Shown here: positions 7,353 through 16,107 of the stretch, piece by piece
Layout of the letters: the number at the start of each line of letters is the position of its first letter
How positions within the stretch are numbered: the first letter of the stretch is position 1
NCBI GenBank assembly: GCA_039208375.1
Contig: JBCCRC010000032.1
Location: 1 to 37,618, forward strand
Source of the DNA: JANQPC01 sp039208375
GTDB lineage: Bacteria > Pseudomonadota > Alphaproteobacteria > Rhodobacterales > Rhodobacteraceae
Length of the DNA: 37,618 bases
Reading direction: 5' to 3'
Program-made: the position numbers and the translations under genes
The notes under the pieces: model-generated
Seen by the model: only the letters and a program-made list of their open reading frames with translations
Database searches by the model: none
What the model was told of the DNA's origin: nothing

Positions 7353-8822
7353 ATGCTCGACGCCGCGACAGACCTGCGCTCGCTTCTGAAACACCCCGGG
7401 CTTCTACGGAGCGAGGCCTATCTTGCGGGCGAATGGACGGCTGGTGCAAAGAGCTTCTCCGTTACCAACCCCGCCCGCCGCGATGTGATCGCCGAGGTTG
7501 CAGATATGGGCCGGGCCGAGGCCGCCGCCGCCATCGACGCAGCCTATGTCGCGCAAAAGGAATGGGCGGAACGCACCGCCAAGGAGCGCTCGAACACCCT
7601 GCGCGCCTGGTTCGATGCCATGGTGGCCCATGCCGACGATCTGGCCACCATTCTCACTGCCGAACAGGGCAAGCCGCTGGCCGAAGCAAAGGGTGAAGTT
7701 CTCTACGGCGCGTCGTTCATCGAGTGGTTCGCCGAAGAAGCCAAGCGCCTTTACGGTGAAACGATCCCCGGCCACCAGCCCGACAAGCGCATCACAGTTA
7801 TCCACCAGCCCATCGGCGTGACGGCCGCGATCACACCCTGGAACTTCCCGAACGCAATGATCACCCGAAAGGCTGGCCCGGCCCTGGCGGCGGGTTGCGC
7901 GATGATTGTACGGCCCGCAACGCTGACGCCGCTCTCGGCGCTCGCCCTTGGCGAACTGGCCGATCAGGCGGGGATCCCGAAAGGCCTTCTGACGATCCTG
8001 CCTTCAACGGATTCTTCCTCCATTGGCAAAGAGTTCTGCGAGAATCCTAAAGTACGCAAACTCACCTTCACGGGTTCCACCGAAGTGGGCCGTATCCTGC
8101 TGCGCCAAGCCGCCGATCAAGTAATGAAATGCTCCATGGAGCTCGGTGGCAATGCGCCGTTCATCGTGTTCGATGACGCCGATCTCGATGCCGCGGTGGA
8201 AGGCGCGATCGCCTGCAAATTTCGCAACAACGGGCAAACCTGCGTCTGCGCCAACCGCATCTATGTTCAGGATGCCGTCTACGAGGCCTTTGCCGAAAAG
8301 CTCGCCGCACGGCTTGATCAGATGCGTGTGGGCGACGGGCTCGACGGCGCCGATCTGGGCCCGCTAATCGAACCGGCGGCGGTGGATAAGGTGGAGGAAC
8401 ACCTCACTGATGCGCTCTCCAAGGGCGGCGCGGTGCTCCGCGGGGGCAAGCGCCATGCGCTTGGCGGCCTCTTCTATGAGCCCACCGTAGTCACGGGCGT
8501 GACACGTGAGATGGCCGTGGCAACCGAAGAAACCTTCGGCCCCCTCGCACCGCTTTTCCGCTTTACCGACGTCGATGACGTGATCGAACGCGCCAATGAC
8601 ACGATCTTCGGCCTCGCCTCCTATTTCTATGCCAAGGATCTCTCGCGGGTGACGAAGGTGGCGGAGGCGCTCGAATATGGGATCGTTGGGGTAAATACCG
8701 GCATCATCTCAACCGAAGTTGCGCCCTTCGGCGGGGTGAAGCAATCCGGGCTTGGCCGCGAAGGCTCCCGCCACGGGATCGAAGAGTTTCTGGAGATGAA
8801 GTATATCTGCATGAGCGTCTGA
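7353..8822 (+). CDS. gabD: NAD(P)-dependent succinate-semialdehyde dehydrogenase type aldehyde dehydrogenase
   Basis: A 489-residue complete aldehyde dehydrogenase. The cofactor region has PIGVTAAITPWNFPNAM, the turn motif is FTGSTEVGR, the general-base Glu263 is in MELGGNAP and the catalytic Cys297 in NNGQTCVCANR; the C-terminal PFGGVKQSGLGREGS closes the fold. The CVCANR form after the Cys and the overall sequence fit the GabD/SSADH branch, which oxidises succinate semialdehyde to succinate at the end of GABA breakdown; glutarate semialdehyde is an alternative substrate. The ATG at 7353 has GGAGG seven bases upstream. No gabT or transporter gene is adjacent, so the substrate is inferred from family only. 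Confidence 0.9.
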   Translation: MLDAATDLRSLLKHPGLLRSEAYLAGEWTAGAKSFSVTNPARRDVIAEVADMGRAEAAAAIDAAYVAQKEWAERTAKERSNTLRAWFDAMVAHADDLATILTAEQGKPLAEAKGEVLYGASFIEWFAEEAKRLYGETIPGHQPDKRITVIHQPIGVTAAITPWNFPNAMITRKAGPALAAGCAMIVRPATLTPLSALALGELADQAGIPKGLLTILPSTDSSSIGKEFCENPKVRKLTFTGSTEVGRILLRQAADQVMKCSMELGGNAPFIVFDDADLDAAVEGAIACKFRNNGQTCVCANRIYVQDAVYEAFAEKLAARLDQMRVGDGLDGADLGPLIEPAAVDKVEEHLTDALSKGGAVLRGGKRHALGGLFYEPTVVTGVTREMAVATEETFGPLAPLFRFTDVDDVIERANDTIFGLASYFYAKDLSRVTKVAEALEYGIVGVNTGIISTEVAPFGGVKQSGLGREGSRHGIEEFLEMKYICMSV

Positions 8823-8864
8823 CAGCGGGCGTTCCGGCGACGGGGTCCTGGCCCCGCGCCGCCC

Positions 8865-10409
8865 CTAGCGCCCCTTGAAGAGCCCACCCAGAATACCGCG
8901 CACAATCCGGCGCCCCGTTGTTCCCTTCAGTTCCTTGATAACCACGCTGGTGACCGCCTCGGTCAGCCCGCCGCCGCTGCGCGTTTTGCGTGAGGTGGAG
9001 CGCCCCACGCGGGTGCCCGAATAGCGCCGTCCGGCCTTGTATTCCCGCATCGCCGCATCGGCCTCTTCTTCCAGACGCTCGGCCTCCTCCGCGTCCTTCG
9101 CGGCGGCCTCTGCGCGGGCCGAGAGCACCTCATAGGCGCTCTCGCGATCCTTCGGAGTGTCGTATTTCACGCCAAGGGGCGACACAGACAGCACCTCGCG
9201 CCGTTCCGCCTTCGTGATCGGCCCGAGTTGAGAGGACGGCGGGCGGATCAGCGTGCGTTCCACGATCCCCGGCGCGCCCTTCTTGATCAGCATCGAGGTA
9301 ACGGCTTCGCCCACCCCCACTTCGCGGATCGCCTCCTCCGTCGAAAACCGCGGGTTTTCGCGATAAGTCTCCGCCGCCATCTTCAGCGCTTTCCTGTCAC
9401 GCGCCGTGAAAGCCCTCAGCGCGTGCTGCACCCGATTGCCAAGCTGGCCGAGGATGTCTTCGGGGATGTCATCGGGGTTTTGCGTGACAAAATAGACGCC
9501 CACGCCCTTTGACCGGATCAGGCGCGCCACCTGCTCCACCTTGTCCACCAGCGCCTTGGGCGCATCTTCAAAAAGCAGATGCGCCTCGTCAAAGAAGAAG
9601 ACGAGGCGGGGTTTATCGGGATCGCCCACCTCCGGCAGTTCTTCGAAAAGCTCGGACAGCAGCCATAGAAGCGAGGTGGCGTACAGCCGAGGCGAGGCCA
9701 TCAGCTTGTCGGCTGCAAGAATGTTGATCCGCCCGCGCCCATCGGCCTCGGTGGCCATGATATCGCCCAGCTCCAACGCCGGCTCGCCGAAGAAATCAGA
9801 GCCGCCCTGATTTTCCAGAACCAGAAGCGCGCGCTGAATCGCACCAACCGACGACGACGAGACGTTACCATAGCGCAGAGAAAGCTCTTTGCCGATCTGG
9901 CCCACCCAGAGCAGAAGCGCCTGCAGATCCTTGAGATCCAGAAGCGGCAGGCCCTGCTCATCTGCCACGCGGAAGGCGATGTTTAGCACACCTTCCTGCG
10001 CCTCGGTCAGTTCCAGAAGCCGGGCCAGAAGCAAGGGCCCCATCTCGGCCACCGTGGTGCGCACGGGATGTCCCTGATCGCCAAAGAGATCCCAGAAGGT
10101 AACAGGGAAGGCATCGTAGGCGTAGTCGGCGAAACCGATCTTTTCGGCCCGCTCGGTAAAGGCGCCGTGAAGCTTGAAATCCTCGCTCCCCGCGCGCGCG
10201 AGGCCCGAGAGATCGCCCTTCACGTCCGCCAAAAATACCGGCACTCCGTTGGCCGAAAAGCTCTCCGCAAGGATCTGAAGGGTGACAGTCTTACCCGTGC
10301 CGGTGGCACCAGCAATCAACCCGTGACGGTTGGCGTATTTCAGAAGAAGCTCTTGCGGCGCGCCATAGGCTTCACCGCCGCCACCAATAAAGATGCTTTC
10401 GTTGTTCAA
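8865..10409 (-). CDS. HerA-like ATPase, DUF853 family (YjgR-like)
   Basis: A 514-residue P-loop ATPase related to the HerA/FtsK helicase group and to E. coli YjgR. The Walker A is GATGTGKT (34-41), Walker B is VFFFDEAHLL, and the conserved VTQNPDDIPEDILGQLGNRVQHALRAF carries the sensor and arginine-finger region, broken here after QLG. The N-terminal IFIGGGG and the AETYRENP segment are also typical. The C-terminal ~90 residues are charged, with a likely helical Glu/Ala-rich coiled part and a basic Arg/Ser segment. The start appears to be TTG (10407-10409) with GAGGGAG upstream; no better start was seen. The cellular role of this family is unclear; helicase activity is inferred from fold. Confidence 0.9.
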   Translation of the reverse strand: MNNESIFIGGGGEAYGAPQELLLKYANRHGLIAGATGTGKTVTLQILAESFSANGVPVFLADVKGDLSGLARAGSEDFKLHGAFTERAEKIGFADYAYDAFPVTFWDLFGDQGHPVRTTVAEMGPLLLARLLELTEAQEGVLNIAFRVADEQGLPLLDLKDLQALLLWVGQIGKELSLRYGNVSSSSVGAIQRALLVLENQGGSDFFGEPALELGDIMATEADGRGRINILAADKLMASPRLYATSLLWLLSELFEELPEVGDPDKPRLVFFFDEAHLLFEDAPKALVDKVEQVARLIRSKGVGVYFVTQNPDDIPEDILGQLGNRVQHALRAFTARDRKALKMAAETYRENPRFSTEEAIREVGVGEAVTSMLIKKGAPGIVERTLIRPPSSQLGPITKAERREVLSVSPLGVKYDTPKDRESAYEVLSARAEAAAKDAEEAERLEEEADAAMREYKAGRRYSGTRVGRSTSRKTRSGGGLTEAVTSVVIKELKGTTGRRIVRGILGGLFKGR

Positions 10410-10483
10410 CCGCCCGCTCCCTCATGTCCCGCGTGTTGGGCGCACCATAACTTGTTAACCTGATTGTGAAAGAGTGCGGGGGT

Positions 10484-10562
10484 CGCGGGCCTGTGGCAGA
10501 CCTGCCCGCGGCGGTTTTCCTCCCTGTTGGACTGGCCGCGCCCTGGTGGCGCGGCTTTTTTT
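10484..10562 (+). ncRNA. Candidate small regulatory RNA (hairpin, CU-rich linker, terminator)
   Basis: Three elements follow each other on the plus strand. First is a hairpin with arms CGCGGGC (10484-10490) and GCCCGCG (10504-10510). Second is a single-stranded pyrimidine-rich linker around TTTTCCTCCCTGTTGG (10514-10529). Third is an intrinsic terminator (10535-10562). This is the usual architecture of an Hfq-type trans-acting sRNA, and the CCUCCC in the linker could pair with Shine-Dalgarno sequences. The 5' end is uncertain, probably somewhere in 10460-10482; no strong promoter was found. Alternative: the trailing part of a longer leader or an antisense transcript of the DUF853 start region. 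Confidence 0.5.
10535..10562 (+). terminator. Strong intrinsic terminator
   Basis: Perfect 8-bp stem GCCGCGCC (10535-10542) and GGCGCGGC (10548-10555) around a CTGGT loop, followed directly by seven T. No annotated plus-strand gene ends here, which supports a short RNA upstream. Confidence 0.85.
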
Positions 10563-10850
10563 CGTGCGAATGACCGTTGAAAACTACTTCCCGCAAGCAG
10601 CACCCCAGGGTGATGGGGCCCGCGGTGCGGCTCAAAACCCTTTCATCAAGATGACTTGTCCCGGCGAGCCCGTCTGACAGTCGTCCTTTGCGCATGTGGC
10701 TCGCCAACCGCTGCTGTGCCGCACCGGCCCCACCGCTGTCTCCGTCTATGGCGCACCGAGCGTGTTGTAGCGCGGAACGGCCGCACACATCGGGCGATCA
10801 TTGGGAATCCACTCTATTCCGCGACCTCACGCGCCTGTTACATTCCTCGC

Positions 10851-10953
10851 TTGACGGCTTCCGGCAAAGCCTCTAGCGTCCGCCCCAATGATTAAGTCGG
10901 CCCGTCCGGCAGGGAGAAAATCAGCGAAAAAGGGTCCATCGGGGCCCTTTTTT
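10851..10953 (+). ncRNA. Candidate short transcript: promoter plus terminator
   Basis: TTGACG (10851-10856), a 17-base spacer and TAGCGT (10874-10879) form a plausible sigma70-type promoter. An intrinsic terminator follows at 10927-10953. The predicted RNA would be about 65-70 bases, starting near 10886, with AAGTCGGCCC and GGCAGGGAGAAAA upstream of the terminator. A short frame begins at 10888 (MIKSARPAGRKSAKKG) but runs through the terminator and looks spurious, unless it is a leader peptide. The plus-strand signal could be accidental, since the terminator may instead serve the minus-strand tannase-family gene. Confidence 0.4.
10927..10953. terminator. Bidirectional intrinsic terminator
   Basis: The stem AAAAAGGGTCC / GGGCCCTTTTT has a 4-base loop and one wobble pair. 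It ends in a T run on the plus strand, and on the minus strand in CCCTTTTT. It lies 64 bases after the stop of the tannase-family gene (11017) and can terminate that gene as well as a plus-strand RNA. Confidence 0.75.
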
Positions 10954-11016
10954 GTTTGGTGGATCACCTTTTGTGTCAAAGCTGCCGGGGGCGGGGCAAA
11001 ACCGCCCAAACTGGCA

Positions 11017-12447
11017 CTACTCCGCCACCAGGATCGAGGCCGGCCGCTCACCTGTTTCAATCCACGCCTCCAGCGGCGTGAGCGGGTCTAGGCTGGCCTG
11101 AGAGATGCCGCCCGGCCCGGGCAGGATCCCGCAATGATCCAGCCCCGGCACCATGAAGAGCGCCACGCTCTCTTCCAGGGCATCCGCCCCACCTGCCGCC
11201 TCTGCCGCGGCCTTATACCACTCCACAGTCTTAAACGGCGTCACGATCGCATCGGCCCAACCATGCCATACGATCATCTTACCGCCTGCGGCACGAAATG
11301 CGCTGATATCGGGATCGTCGCCGTTGTAAAGCGCAGCCTTCTCGGAAAGTCGGGGCGGATCCGTCTCGAAATCGAAATCGGCGGGGGACCAGCTTGCGCC
11401 TGGATCCTCGGGAAAGGCCATATAGGCCCCGAAATTCGTGGTGAACGCGTTCACAAGGCGCCCGCCGCCATCGGCGTTTCCGGTGAGCCAGAGCCACCAG
11501 AAGGGCTCAGACCCGTAGGGCACACCGCCGGGGTAAAGCTGCTCCCCGCTCGCATTCACAGGCCCCTGCCGCCACTTGGCCAGCACCTCTGTCTCTGCCG
11601 CGCTCAGGCAATCGGCACCGCTTGCGCCCGCGGGGCAAGCGAGTGAAGACAAGTCCACAGTGCATTGGCGGGGATCAGAAATCAGCCCGTCTTCGGCCCC
11701 ATCCGCCCCATCGCACTGGGCCATCACGGCGTCGCCAATCAGAGCTTCCTTGCCTGGCTGCAGGATCCAATTGCCCTCATCGTCGAGATTGGCCTGCATC
11801 AGCCAACTCATCTTGGTGGCTACGAGGCCAGGATAATCCATCGCCGGGGCGCCAGAAATAATACCCTGAAACATCTCGGGGTAGCGTAGCGCGGCCACGT
11901 GGGCCATCCGCCCTCCAGTAGAGCAACCCTGGAAGATCGCCTGTTCCGAGGCACTTCCGTAAAACGCCTCGATCATCACCTGGGCCACGCGGTTGGTTTC
12001 GCCGATTGAGCGCCAGCCCCAATCCCGCTCCCCATGCGGATTGTCCGCCGCCCAGGCTGCATCAACCACCGACAGCCCGTGATGGCCGCCGTCAGACGTA
12101 GCCGTTGCATAGCCCCGCTCCAGACCGGGACGCATTGCGTTGATCCAGCCGTCCGCGGCGTCCGCCCTCCCCAGGATACCGCAAAAACCACCGCAGCCGG
12201 CTTGGTAAAGCCGCCCGTTCCACCCCTCAAGCGGAAGGCGCACCTCGATCGAGATCGCCGGCAATGCGGTCGCGCGCACTTCGCAATAGGCTGGCAGCGT
12301 ATCGGCTCCCGGGATCACCCGGGCCGAAGTAACATAGCCCCCCGAGAACACCGCCCCGCGCAACGCCGCGCAGTTATCCTCCGATTGCGCCTCTGCGGTT
12401 CCCATAAAGGCAAGCCCGGCCACGGCGGCCCATGCAAGTCGCGTCAT
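11017..12447 (-). CDS. Secreted tannase/feruloyl esterase family hydrolase
   Basis: A 476-residue exported alpha/beta hydrolase with a signal peptide (probable cleavage after TAEA, residue 20). The family pattern is complete: a CEVRATALPAISIEVRLP region, broken here at RLP, then an early GCGGFCG disulphide segment, the nucleophile in FQGCSTGGRMAH, a lid-type insert rich in Cys (CTVDLSSLACPAG), the acid in VWHGWADAIVTP and the His in PGLDHCG. The Cys next to the Ser (GCSTGG) and the Cys next to the His (DHCG) are the known disulphide pair of this family. Members cleave ester bonds of aromatic acids such as gallate, ferulate or terephthalate esters; the substrate here is unknown. Good GGGAGAGAG Shine-Dalgarno before the ATG at 12447. 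Confidence 0.9.
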   Translation of the reverse strand: MTRLAWAAVAGLAFMGTAEAQSEDNCAALRGAVFSGGYVTSARVIPGADTLPAYCEVRATALPAISIEVRLPLEGWNGRLYQAGCGGFCGILGRADAADGWINAMRPGLERGYATATSDGGHHGLSVVDAAWAADNPHGERDWGWRSIGETNRVAQVMIEAFYGSASEQAIFQGCSTGGRMAHVAALRYPEMFQGIISGAPAMDYPGLVATKMSWLMQANLDDEGNWILQPGKEALIGDAVMAQCDGADGAEDGLISDPRQCTVDLSSLACPAGASGADCLSAAETEVLAKWRQGPVNASGEQLYPGGVPYGSEPFWWLWLTGNADGGGRLVNAFTTNFGAYMAFPEDPGASWSPADFDFETDPPRLSEKAALYNGDDPDISAFRAAGGKMIVWHGWADAIVTPFKTVEWYKAAAEAAGGADALEESVALFMVPGLDHCGILPGPGGISQASLDPLTPLEAWIETGERPASILVAE

Positions 12448-12557
12448 AAAACTCTCTCCCTCATATTTCGCTTTGCGCCGCCGTCAGGCTGCGCTGAATA
12501 GCAAGGAGAGTGACCAGTCTGGCGCGACCTTGTAAAGCGCCCGTGGCGCGAGAGGCC

Positions 12558-13430
12558 CTAGCCTGCCGCGCGCAGGCGTTTGACTAGGCTCGACGTATCC
12601 CAGCGCCCGCCGCCCATCTTTTGCACATCCTTGTAGAACTGATCGATCAGCGCCGTCACAGGCAGGCTCGCGCCCAAATCGTTGCCTGTGGACAGGCAGA
12701 TCCCGAGATCCTTGCGCATCCAGTCCACGGCAAAGCCATGGTCGAAGTGGTCGTCGAGCATCGTTTCGTGCCGGTTCACCATCTGCCAGCTGCCCGCCGC
12801 GCCGCCCTGTATAACGTCGATCACCGCGCGCCCGTCGAGCCCCGCCTTCTCGGCGAAGTGAAGGCCCTCTGAAAGCCCCTGCAGCAGCCCCGCGATACAG
12901 ATCTGGTTAACCATCTTGGTCAATTGTCCGGCGCCGCTGTCGCCCATGCGCTTGCAGAGCTTGGCATAGGCCGCCATCACAGGCGCGGCGGCATCATAGG
13001 CGCCTTGCTCGCCGCCGCACATGATCACAAGCTGGCCATTCTCGGCGCCTGCCTGACCGCCCGAGACGGGGGCATCCACAAACGCGATGCCGCCAGCGCC
13101 CGCAGCCTCCGACAATTCCTGGGTTACCGCCGCGGAAACCGTTGTATGATCAACGAAAATCGTGTTCGCACCCATGCCGGCAAAAGCGCCGTCCGCGCCA
13201 GAGCACACGGCGCGCAGATCGTCGTCATTGCCCACACAGGCCATCACGAAGGCGGCGCCTTCGGCCGCCGCACGCGGGGTCTCCGCAAAGGCGCCGCCAT
13301 GGGCCGCTGCCCAAGCCTCGGCCTTGGCCGTGGTACGGTTATACACTGTAACGTCATGGCCCGCAGTCGCGAGGTGGCCCGCCATCGGCCCGCCCATGAC
13401 CCCAAGCCCCAGAAATGCAACCTTCGCCAT
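12558..13430 (-). CDS. NAD(P)-dependent beta-hydroxyacid dehydrogenase (3-hydroxyisobutyrate dehydrogenase family)
   Basis: A 290-residue enzyme with an N-terminal Rossmann motif GLGVMGGPMAGHL (8-20), the substrate-binding DAPVSGGQAGAENG (119-132), and catalytic Lys172 in GQLTKMVNQ. YNRT after the second strand suggests NADP preference, since Arg can hold the 2'-phosphate. Family members oxidise 3-hydroxyisobutyrate, tartronate semialdehyde and related C3-C4 hydroxyacids; which one cannot be decided, and there is no valine-degradation neighbour. The start at 13430 has GGGAGGGA upstream; the longer frame to 13529 is unsupported. It is divergent from the penicillin-acylase gene with 110 bases between. 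Confidence 0.9.
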   Translation of the reverse strand: MAKVAFLGLGVMGGPMAGHLATAGHDVTVYNRTTAKAEAWAAAHGGAFAETPRAAAEGAAFVMACVGNDDDLRAVCSGADGAFAGMGANTIFVDHTTVSAAVTQELSEAAGAGGIAFVDAPVSGGQAGAENGQLVIMCGGEQGAYDAAAPVMAAYAKLCKRMGDSGAGQLTKMVNQICIAGLLQGLSEGLHFAEKAGLDGRAVIDVIQGGAAGSWQMVNRHETMLDDHFDHGFAVDWMRKDLGICLSTGNDLGASLPVTALIDQFYKDVQKMGGGRWDTSSLVKRLRAAG

Positions 13431-13540
13431 GGCTTCCCTCCCGCGCCTAAATCGCCTAAGTCTGCCCCTACCTAACCAAACCCCCCGTACCGTCAACTCA
13501 GCAGAAATAAACGGGCGAGCAGAAAACAACGGGCGCGCGC

Positions 13541-16003
13541 ATGGTCACACTCTTTCGCTGGCTTGTGAGGCTCGTCACTGGTGCGGTGATGCTTGCCCTT
13601 TTGGCGCTGGTGCTTGTGTATTGGTTCGCCACACGTTCGATCCCCGAATACGGCGCCACATTGACGGTGAGCGATATCTCCGCACCTGTGGAGATTGTGC
13701 GCGACAACGCCAATGTGCCCCATATCTTCGGCCAGTCCGACGCGGACGTATTCTTCGGCCTTGGCCTTGCCCACGCACAGGACCGGCTCTGGCAGATGAT
13801 GCTTCTGAGGCGCACGGCGCAGGGGCGGCTGTCCGAGCTGTTTGGCCGCCGCACCTTTGCCACCGACGATCTGATGCGCAGGCTCGATCTGTATCCGCTG
13901 GCCGTAAGTTCCGTTTCGGCGCAAACGCCCTATGCGCAAGAGGCGCTTCGGGCGTATGCCGAGGGCGTGAATGCCTGGCTTGCGGAGATCAACGCGGGCG
14001 CGCGTGGCCGGGGTGCACCCGAATACTGGCTATTCGCCCCCCAGATCGCCCCATGGCAGCCTGCCGACAGCCTTGCGATCGCCAAGCTCATGGCACTTCA
14101 GGTGTCCACGGGGATCGCGGCGGAGGTGCTGCGCGCCCGCGCCGCGCTCGTGTTGTCTGACGAACGGCTGGCCGATCTTTTGCCCGATGCGCCGGGCGAA
14201 GGGGTGGCGGCGCTCCCAGATTTCGCCTCGCTCTTCCCCACTGTGCCCCGCCGTCTGGCTTCGGCGCGCCCAGCGCCCGATCCGTTCTTTCCCGTGGCGC
14301 GCCGCGGCCTTGGCGGCGCATCCAACGCTTGGGCAGCCGCGCCCGCGCGGGCGGCCGCAGGGGGCACGCTACTAGCCAATGATCCGCATCTGGCCTTCAC
14401 CGCGCCAGGGATCTGGTATCTCGCGCGGCTGGAGTTGGAAACGGGCGGTGTGATTGGCGGAACGGTGCCTGGCGTGCCCGTAGTGGCCGTGGGGCGCAGC
14501 GCCCGGCTGGGCTGGGCGGTGACCGCGACATACGCCGATACGCAAGACATTCTGATGGAACGTCTGAACCCGCGAAACCCCGAAGAGGTGGAGACACCTG
14601 AAGGGTTTGCAGAGATGCGCACCCGCAGTTCGATCATCCGGATCGAGGGCGAGGCGCCCCAAACGGTGACGCTGCGCTGGTCGCAAAACGGCCCCATCCT
14701 GCCGCCTGGCCAGTTCGCGCTTTCCGAGGTCACGCCGCCCGGACATGTGGCCGCGCTGGCATGGACGGCGCTCACTCCGCGCGACACTTCCGTCAGCGCC
14801 GGCTTGGCACTGATGCGGGCGGGTTCTGTCGATGAGGCCGTCGCCGCGGGCGAAGCCCATATCGCCCCCGTCTTCAACCTCACCGTGGCCGATCGCGAGC
14901 GGATCGCGATGAAAGTGATCGGCGCCCTGCCCCGCCGCGCCGCCCGCCATCAAAGCCGGGGCCGGCTGCCGGCCCCCGGTTGGCGGCCCGAGAACCGCTG
15001 GCAGGGCGCGCTCGCCTATACTGCAAACCCGGAATTCCTTGATCCCGAGGGCGGCATTCTCGGCAACACCAACAACAAGATCGTCGACAAGCCTTTCCCC
15101 TTCCACGTCACCTACGATTGGGGCGATACCCAGCGGGTCCAGCGCTGGCGGCGATTGATGCAGAACCGCGAGGTTCATACACGTGAAAGCTTCATCGAAG
15201 CGCAACTCGATACGGTTTCCTTCACCGCCCGCGCTCTCTTGCCCCTTGTTGGCGCAGAGCTGTGGTTTACGGGCGAACCGGCGCCGGAGGGCACAGTGGA
15301 GCGCAAACGTCAGGATGCGCTGGAATTGCTGGCCAACTGGAACGGCGAAATGAACGAGCATTTGCCCGAACCGCTGATCTATGCCGCGTGGATGCGGGCG
15401 CTGAAAGACAGGCTGATCCGCGATGAGCTGGGTGGGCCACTCGCGCAGGAATTCACCCATCCAGACCCGATTTTCATCGAGCGCGTCTTCCGCGATGTCG
15501 AAGGGGCCTCGGCCTGGTGCGATATCCTACGGACCTCGCCGGTGGAAACCTGCCCCGAGATTGCGCGGCTCGCGCTGGACGACGCGTTGCTCTGGATCGG
15601 CGAAACCTATGGCACGAACCTGGCCGCGCTGCGTTGGGGAGATGCCCATGAGGCGCGCCACGATCACGCGGTTTTGGGCGATCAGCCGATCCTGGAATGG
15701 TTCGTCAACATCCGGCAATCCACCTCTGGCGGGGACAACACGCTGATGCGCGGCCTGACGTCGGGCCGCGATCCGGAACCGTTCCTCAACGTCCACGGGG
15801 CAGGCTATCGCGGCGTATATGACTTCGCCGATCCCGACAGTTCGGTGTTCATCACCGCCACGGGCCAATCGGGTCACCCGCTTTCGCGCCATTACGATGA
15901 CTTGGGGGAGATGTGGCGTCGGGGCGAGTACATCCCGATGTCGCTCGACCCCGAACTGGCGCGCGCCGCCGCAGTCGGCATCACAGTGCTCAACCCCAGG
16001 TAG
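13541..16003 (+). CDS. Penicillin acylase family protein (Ntn hydrolase)
   Basis: An 820-residue precursor of the penicillin/acyl-homoserine-lactone acylase family. An N-terminal hydrophobic helix (about 10-30) acts as signal or anchor, so the enzyme should be periplasmic. The alpha chain has VEIVRDNANVPHIFG and FGLGLAHAQDRLWQM. The autocatalytic site is GGASNAWA, with Ser261 becoming the N-terminal nucleophile of the beta chain; LANDPHL and GVIGGTVPGVPVVAVG follow. Later landmarks are NPEFLDPEGGILGNTNNKIVD (split here after PEGG) and a GHPLSRHYDDLGEMW end. The spacer peptide before Ser261 is Pro/Ala-rich, as expected for a removed linker. Members hydrolyse amides of various acyl groups, including quorum-sensing lactones; the substrate here is unknown. 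Confidence 0.92.
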   Translation: MVTLFRWLVRLVTGAVMLALLALVLVYWFATRSIPEYGATLTVSDISAPVEIVRDNANVPHIFGQSDADVFFGLGLAHAQDRLWQMMLLRRTAQGRLSELFGRRTFATDDLMRRLDLYPLAVSSVSAQTPYAQEALRAYAEGVNAWLAEINAGARGRGAPEYWLFAPQIAPWQPADSLAIAKLMALQVSTGIAAEVLRARAALVLSDERLADLLPDAPGEGVAALPDFASLFPTVPRRLASARPAPDPFFPVARRGLGGASNAWAAAPARAAAGGTLLANDPHLAFTAPGIWYLARLELETGGVIGGTVPGVPVVAVGRSARLGWAVTATYADTQDILMERLNPRNPEEVETPEGFAEMRTRSSIIRIEGEAPQTVTLRWSQNGPILPPGQFALSEVTPPGHVAALAWTALTPRDTSVSAGLALMRAGSVDEAVAAGEAHIAPVFNLTVADRERIAMKVIGALPRRAARHQSRGRLPAPGWRPENRWQGALAYTANPEFLDPEGGILGNTNNKIVDKPFPFHVTYDWGDTQRVQRWRRLMQNREVHTRESFIEAQLDTVSFTARALLPLVGAELWFTGEPAPEGTVERKRQDALELLANWNGEMNEHLPEPLIYAAWMRALKDRLIRDELGGPLAQEFTHPDPIFIERVFRDVEGASAWCDILRTSPVETCPEIARLALDDALLWIGETYGTNLAALRWGDAHEARHDHAVLGDQPILEWFVNIRQSTSGGDNTLMRGLTSGRDPEPFLNVHGAGYRGVYDFADPDSSVFITATGQSGHPLSRHYDDLGEMWRRGEYIPMSLDPELARAAAVGITVLNPR

Positions 16004-16033
16004 GGGAAGCGGCCCTACACTTTCCCACTCGGA

Positions 16034-16054
16034 TTTTATGTTACTTTTATGTAA
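16034..16054 (+). repeat. Tandem AT-rich direct repeat in the lipoprotein upstream region
   Basis: TTTTATGTTA (16034-16043) and TTTTATGTAA (16045-16054) repeat with an 11-base period, about one helical turn, in a region that is otherwise GC-rich. It may be part of a promoter or a regulator site for the lipoprotein gene at 16108. Confidence 0.5.
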
Positions 16055-16059
16055 TCTCG

Positions 16060-16091
16060 GGTTCGAGAAGTCGGGGGCGCGACCTCGAACC
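16060..16091 (+). promoter_or_regulatory. Bulged hairpin in the leader of the lipoprotein gene
   Basis: Arms GGTTCGAG (16060-16067) and CTCGAACC (16084-16091) pair perfectly. Inside, after an AA bulge, GTCG (16070-16073) pairs with CGAC (16080-16083) around a GGGGCG loop. The structure ends 16 bases before the ATG, just ahead of AAGG, so it may affect translation initiation or mRNA stability. It lacks a T run, so it is not an intrinsic terminator of the upstream gene. Confidence 0.55.
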
Positions 16092-16107
16092 AAGGCGAGT
16101 GGGACTT

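Larger units (their letters stand above)
10410..11016. other. 607-bp intergenic region with two candidate short transcription units
   Basis: Between the divergent-facing start of the DUF853 gene and the end of the tannase-family gene. It contains a hairpin/terminator unit at 10484-10562 and a promoter-to-terminator unit at 10851-10953, both listed separately. The stretch 10563-10850 shows no convincing gene, repeat or tRNA; open frames across it on both strands are short, rich in Arg/Pro/Cys and look like chance. Confidence 0.6.

Noticed and set aside
10372..10788. 138-codon minus-strand frame upstream of the DUF853 gene
   Set aside because: Composition is rich in Arg, Gly, Pro and Cys, it overlaps the DUF853 start and the terminator, and no family is recognisable.
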